Assembly: GCF_000010325.1 (NCBI RefSeq)
Contig: NC_009662.1
Coordinates: 1,570,501-1,634,500, forward strand
Length of the DNA: 64,000 bases
Direction: 5' to 3'
Source: Nitratiruptor sp. SB155-2
GTDB lineage: Bacteria; Campylobacterota; Campylobacteria; Campylobacterales; Nitratiruptoraceae
The position numbers and the translations under genes were made by a program. A model generated the notes under the pieces. It had not been told where the DNA came from. It saw only the letters and a list, made by a program, of their open reading frames with translations, and did no database searches. Each line of letters starts with the position of its first letter. The first letter of the stretch is position 1. This document shows positions 61,974-64,000 of the stretch, one piece after another.

Positions 61974-61997
61974 TCCTTGAAGCAAAAGCTTCAAGGA
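61974..61997. terminator. Perfect 10-bp hairpin between the coiled-coil gene and the TonB receptor
   Basis: TCCTTGAAGC-AAAA-GCTTCAAGGA, perfect stem with a four-base loop, midway in the 152-base gap. No T-run follows on either strand, so a terminator is possible but not certain; an RNA-stability or regulator site is the alternative. Confidence 0.45.
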
Positions 61998-62057
61998 GTA
62001 AGAATGAAAACTGGCATTTTGATTATAAACAACAATTGTTAATTAATTGTAAATAAC

Positions 62058-62291
62058 TCAATTTTTATTGCATTTAACAAGTTCGATATTTTTAATACTT
62101 TCCAATCTTCCTATTATTTTATTGAGTTCTTCAATGTTTTCTTGACACTCTTGTTGCAGTTTTTCACGTTTTTCTTTGACTATTGCAATCTGTTTTTCAA
62201 TATCTTCAATGGAAATTTTGCAGTTTTTTGCTGCCTCTTCCTCTTTTTGAAGTACCCACTCCGTCATCTTTTTTAAAAACTCCAACATCAC
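62058..62291 (-). CDS. Small coiled-coil protein of unknown function
   Basis: 77 residues, almost entirely helical, with heptad-like Glu/Lys/Leu spacing from about 20 to 70 (IEDIEKQIAIVKEKREKLQQ). Two cysteines at about 23 and 49 and one near the end. Starts at ATGATG overlapping the carA stop. No family recognised. Confidence 0.65.
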   Translation of the reverse strand: MMLEFLKKMTEWVLQKEEEAAKNCKISIEDIEKQIAIVKEKREKLQQECQENIEELNKIIGRLESIKNIELVKCNKN

Positions 62292-63427
62292 TTTTTCCTT
62301 TCTTGTAAAATAAGTCTTGTAAACTCTTCAAATATATATGCACTCTCATGTGGCCCGGGACTCGCTTCTGGATGGTGCTGTACACTGAAAATCGGCTCAT
62401 CCTTATACTTAATCCCTTCGATGGTACCATCAAAGAGGTTTTTGTGCGTTACTTCTGCAACGGTCTCGATGCCGACTGGAACATTGTAGTTGTGGTTTTG
62501 CGCGGTAATCTCTACACGTTTTGTCTTTTCGTTGCGTACTGGATGGTTCCCTCCATGATGACCGAACTTGAGTTTATAGGTAGGATAGCCATGGGCGATG
62601 GAAAGGAGCTGATGCCCAAGGCAGATACCAAACATCGGAATTTTTGCATCAATCAATTTTTGGATTTTCTCATGCACTTCTTCCAGGATGAGTGGATCTC
62701 CAGGCCCATTGGAAAGAAATACACCATCAATTTTCCCCTCGTTGTACTCCTCTATAATCTCTTGTGGATCAAAAGTATGGGGAAGCACATGGGTCTCTAA
62801 GCCCGCCTCCACAAGATGATTCAAGATATTTCTTTTCACACCAAAGTCGAGCACATAGATTTTTGCTTTTGGTTCGGGAGCCGGTTTGTAGCAAAAAGCT
62901 TTCGCATCATACGTAGCATGTGTATGCTGATACGGCTCTTTTGTTGAAACCGCTTTGATATAGTCAATCTCTTCAATTCTTGGAGCTGCGGCCAAAAGTT
63001 TTGCAAGTTCTGCTTGATCCTCAATCTCCGTTGAAGCGATCATCATACATGCACCATTGTCTCGAACATGTTTCGTTAACGTCCTCGTATCGATATCACA
63101 AATCCCCATGACATCATACTCTTTCAAAAGCTCATCCAACGCTTTTTGCGCTCTGAAATTGGAGTATCTTTTTTGATATGATCTGACTATTATCCCTTTC
63201 GCCCAGGCTCTTTTGCTCTCCATGTCCTCTTCATTGACGCCTACATTGCCGATTTCTGGCATGGTGAAGGTGACGAATTGCCCTGCATAACTTGGATCGG
63301 TTACGATCTCCTGGTATCCCGTCATGGAAGTGTTAAATACTATCTCTCCTGTTTTCGTCCCTTCACTTCCAAAACTTTTTCCTTCCAAAAAAAGACCATT
63401 TTCAAGATAGATCCAAACCTTTTTCAT
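62288..63427 (-). CDS. carA: Carbamoyl-phosphate synthase small subunit
   Basis: 379 residues. Glutaminase chain that feeds ammonia to CarB for arginine and pyrimidine synthesis. The N-terminal GEIVFNTSMTGYQEIVTDPSYAG in parts, nucleophile cysteine in FGICLGHQLLSIAHG, and the His/Glu of HHPEASPGPHE are intact. Overlaps the upstream DUF507 gene by 4 bases. CarB is not in the window. Confidence 0.97.
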   Translation of the reverse strand: MKKVWIYLENGLFLEGKSFGSEGTKTGEIVFNTSMTGYQEIVTDPSYAGQFVTFTMPEIGNVGVNEEDMESKRAWAKGIIVRSYQKRYSNFRAQKALDELLKEYDVMGICDIDTRTLTKHVRDNGACMMIASTEIEDQAELAKLLAAAPRIEEIDYIKAVSTKEPYQHTHATYDAKAFCYKPAPEPKAKIYVLDFGVKRNILNHLVEAGLETHVLPHTFDPQEIIEEYNEGKIDGVFLSNGPGDPLILEEVHEKIQKLIDAKIPMFGICLGHQLLSIAHGYPTYKLKFGHHGGNHPVRNEKTKRVEITAQNHNYNVPVGIETVAEVTHKNLFDGTIEGIKYKDEPIFSVQHHPEASPGPHESAYIFEEFTRLILQERKK

Positions 63428-63984
63428 ACAAGCATCCCCCGACGTTTCAGTTCATCTTCGAACATCTTCTTAAATACGAGTTCAAACTCTTCGCTACCTG
63501 GAATCAGTTTTCTTTTATAGTTGGCAATCTTTTCCAAAACGATATCTTCGATCTCGTCATATGTTTTAATGTAACTGGTGATGGCATCGTAGATCACATT
63601 TTTCACTTTGTTGTCAGGAACGGAATAGTTGATCAGATCCTCTTCGTACAGTTTTTTCAAAATCTGGTGGGCGATATCGTTATATTTATCTTCATAATTC
63701 AAAATCACACCATATTCGGGTGCCAATTTCTTTTTAATCATCCAAAAGAGCTGTTTTCTGTCGGCAAGCATCAAATCGGGATCCTCTTCTTCCTCTTTTG
63801 CTTCAATGAGTTCACGGACCCGTTCATCCAATGCAGCCTCTTTTTTCAGCTCCTCTTCCAATATCTCTTGAGCCACCCGCACAACCGGCTCCACGCCACT
63901 TGTAAAAGTGACGAAGCCGCTTTTTACTAAATCGATCGCAATTTTATTGGCCACATAAGGGGCGTGCGCCACACGTAATCTCAT
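63424..63984 (-). CDS. DUF507 family protein
   Basis: 186 residues, mostly helical and charged. RLRVAHAPYVANKIAIDLVKSG at the start and the internal repeat-like YEEDLINYSVPDNKVKNVIYDAI fit DUF507, a family often found next to carA in Campylobacterota and Aquificota. Function unknown. Ends with the carA overlap (ATGA). Confidence 0.85.
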   Translation of the reverse strand: MRLRVAHAPYVANKIAIDLVKSGFVTFTSGVEPVVRVAQEILEEELKKEAALDERVRELIEAKEEEEDPDLMLADRKQLFWMIKKKLAPEYGVILNYEDKYNDIAHQILKKLYEEDLINYSVPDNKVKNVIYDAITSYIKTYDEIEDIVLEKIANYKRKLIPGSEEFELVFKKMFEDELKRRGMLV

Positions 63985-64000
63985 TCCTTCTCCTTACCGT

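Noticed and set aside
62003-62041. 12-codon frame after GGAG in the gap before the coiled-coil gene
   Set aside because: Too short and without coupling to a downstream gene on that strand.
1-64000. tRNA genes, CRISPR arrays, insertion sequences or prophage
   Set aside because: Gaps are short and show no cloverleaf-like segments or TPsiC-type GGTTCRANYCC, no regular spaced repeats, and no transposase, integrase or phage structural proteins among the frames.

Overview
The window looks like a chromosomal segment of a chemolithoautotrophic Campylobacterota (Epsilonproteobacteria), most like a vent genus such as Nitratiruptor or Sulfurimonas. This rests on gene content and order: a four-subunit pyruvate:ferredoxin oxidoreductase of the kind used in the reductive TCA cycle, a Rieske/cytochrome b/diheme cytochrome c complex, a cbb3 oxidase operon with the group-typical DUF4006 and CcoG genes, and an rpmE-rsmI-rlmB-hom string. 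The genus is inferred, not shown. No tRNA, rRNA, CRISPR array or insertion sequence was found, and no gene-free stretch exceeds 300 bases.

Layout. 1-5.8 kb (minus strand): rpmE, rsmI, rlmB, two unknown membrane/exported proteins, an aminotransferase and homoserine dehydrogenase. 6.1-7.05 kb (plus): two overlapping type IV pilin genes. 7.04-23.35 kb (minus): an almost gapless train of 18 genes. It starts with a membrane protein, a MntA/HepT pair and rsmE, then carries a complete MSHA-like pilus system: a giant MshQ-like LamG/DUF6701 surface protein, four minor pilins, and MshI, J, K, L, M, N, E and G homologues, ending in a 31-codon membrane micro-ORF. 23.4-27.4 kb: moeA, a lipoprotein cytochrome c, queD, queE, moaA. 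27.4-30.3 kb: petABC. 30.4-34.0 kb: a PseG-like protein, mnmG, ribE.

34.0-39.9 kb: a divergent locus with two good Fur boxes. On one side is a DUF2325 protein plus a 28-codon ORF. On the other side are a 30-codon ORF, an outer-membrane beta-barrel gene interrupted by two frameshifts, a NitT/TauT-like ABC transporter and NnrS. This is the best candidate here for an undescribed system. 39.9-44.5 kb: cupin, AMMECR1, a membrane diguanylate cyclase, an MnmC-like methyltransferase, luxS and small unknowns. 44.5-47.8 kb: porGDAB. 47.9-51.3 kb: a phosphatase, an oligopeptide-type binding protein, rhodanese, rpsI and rplM.

51.4-61.9 kb (minus): an OprC/NosA-like TonB receptor with a CxxxM copper motif, a histidine kinase with an Aer-like PAS domain, its response regulator, then ccoNOQP, DUF4006, ccoG, a 33-codon membrane ORF, a TPM-domain protein and a FixH-family protein. 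This reads as a copper-uptake/redox-sensing/oxidase module. 62.0-64.0 kb: a coiled-coil protein, carA and a DUF507 protein.

The pilus and signalling parts fit together. The MshE-like ATPase carries two intact 24-residue MshEN c-di-GMP-binding motifs, and an intact diguanylate cyclase lies elsewhere in the window. No prepilin peptidase is encoded here, so one must be supplied from another locus.
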